From: Terriglobales bacterium | GTDB lineage: Bacteria > Acidobacteriota > Terriglobia > Terriglobales > Acidobacteriaceae | Direction of reading: 5' to 3' | Length of the DNA stretch: 5,319 nucleotides | Assembly (NCBI GenBank): GCA_030043575.1 | Contig: JASHXK010000501.1 | Location: forward strand, 1 to 5,319 | In this document: positions 5,120-5,319 of the stretch, piece by piece | How positions within the stretch are numbered: the stretch's first letter is position 1 | Layout of the letters: each line of letters begins with the position of its first letter | Made by a program: the position numbers and the translations under genes | Notes under the pieces: model-generated | What the model was told of the DNA's origin: nothing | The model's input: only the letters and a program-made list of their open reading frames with translations | Database searches by the model: none

Positions 5120-5319
5120 ATGACGAAGGCGTGCTCGGTTGGCCTGGCGGTCGTCATGGCCATGTCTTGGACGGTTGCAGCGGGAGCGCAGACGGCGCAA
5201 CCGCCGGCTGCAAATTCCAACCTAACCACCGCGGCCACGCCGTCCTCCGATCAGTCGGTCTCGCCCGAGGTCCAGGCGAAGCTGGTGCAGGGGATTCGCC
5301 ACGCCATCCTGATGCAGCC
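5120..5319 (+). CDS. Secreted protein, start of a possible BON-domain protein (partial)
   Basis: Only the first 66 codons are in the window. The frame opens with MTKACSVGLAVVMAMSWTVAAGA, a signal peptide with a likely cut after residue 23 (AGA before Gln). A Pro/Ala/Ser/Thr-rich linker follows (about 24-48), then VSPEVQAKLVQGIRHAILMQ, an amphipathic helix running off the edge. This last segment resembles the first helix of secreted BON-domain proteins common in Acidobacteriota, where a similar helix is followed by a Pro-Tyr-Tyr turn; that comparison is from memory. BON domains are thought to bind membranes or phospholipids. It is transcribed away from the efflux operon, and no functional link is shown. 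The gene is likely real because of its ribosome site and signal peptide; the family call is tentative. Confidence 0.65.
   Translation, partial: MTKACSVGLAVVMAMSWTVAAGAQTAQPPAANSNLTTAATPSSDQSVSPEVQAKLVQGIRHAILMQ

Overview
The window is about 5.3 kb of moderately GC-rich DNA. On the minus strand it carries a tripartite RND-type efflux operon, read right to left: a TolC-like outer-membrane factor (4922-3558), then a periplasmic adaptor (3552-2242), then the inner-membrane RND pump (from 1815, running off the left edge after 605 residues). At the right edge a separate gene for a small secreted protein starts on the plus strand at 5120 and is cut by the window. The two transcription units diverge from a 197-bp intergenic region (4923-5119) that holds candidate promoters and one operator-like palindrome. 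The organism is a Gram-negative. The many short palindromes with a TAAA/TTTA centre (such as CACGACTAAAGTCGTG) and the start of a probable BON-domain protein resemble genomes of Acidobacteriota (Terriglobia). That placement comes from memory of such genomes and is moderate in confidence.

The three proteins together should form a drug- or solvent-type efflux pump. The RND subunit takes substrate from the periplasm or membrane using proton flow through the Asp pair in its fourth membrane helix. The adaptor joins it to the TolC channel, which opens across the outer membrane. The conserved GLLVDD motif puts the pump with the HAE-type hydrophobic/amphiphilic exporters rather than the heavy-metal group. 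No regulator is inside the window, so substrate and control remain unknown.

The unusual part is non-coding. The adaptor and pump genes are separated by 426 bp (1816-2241) filled with at least five hairpins from two or more repeat families. A 76-nt composite element with two hairpins (1994-2069) recurs at the same length, order and orientation at 3377-3452, where it lies inside the adaptor reading frame just before its signal peptide. Paired base changes between copies preserve the stems in two families. A second pair (1839-1864 and 1958-1983) is in inverted orientation with identical 12-nt flanks, like a REPIN-type unit. These repeats, and the adaptor N-terminus they appear to have built, are the main points for follow-up.
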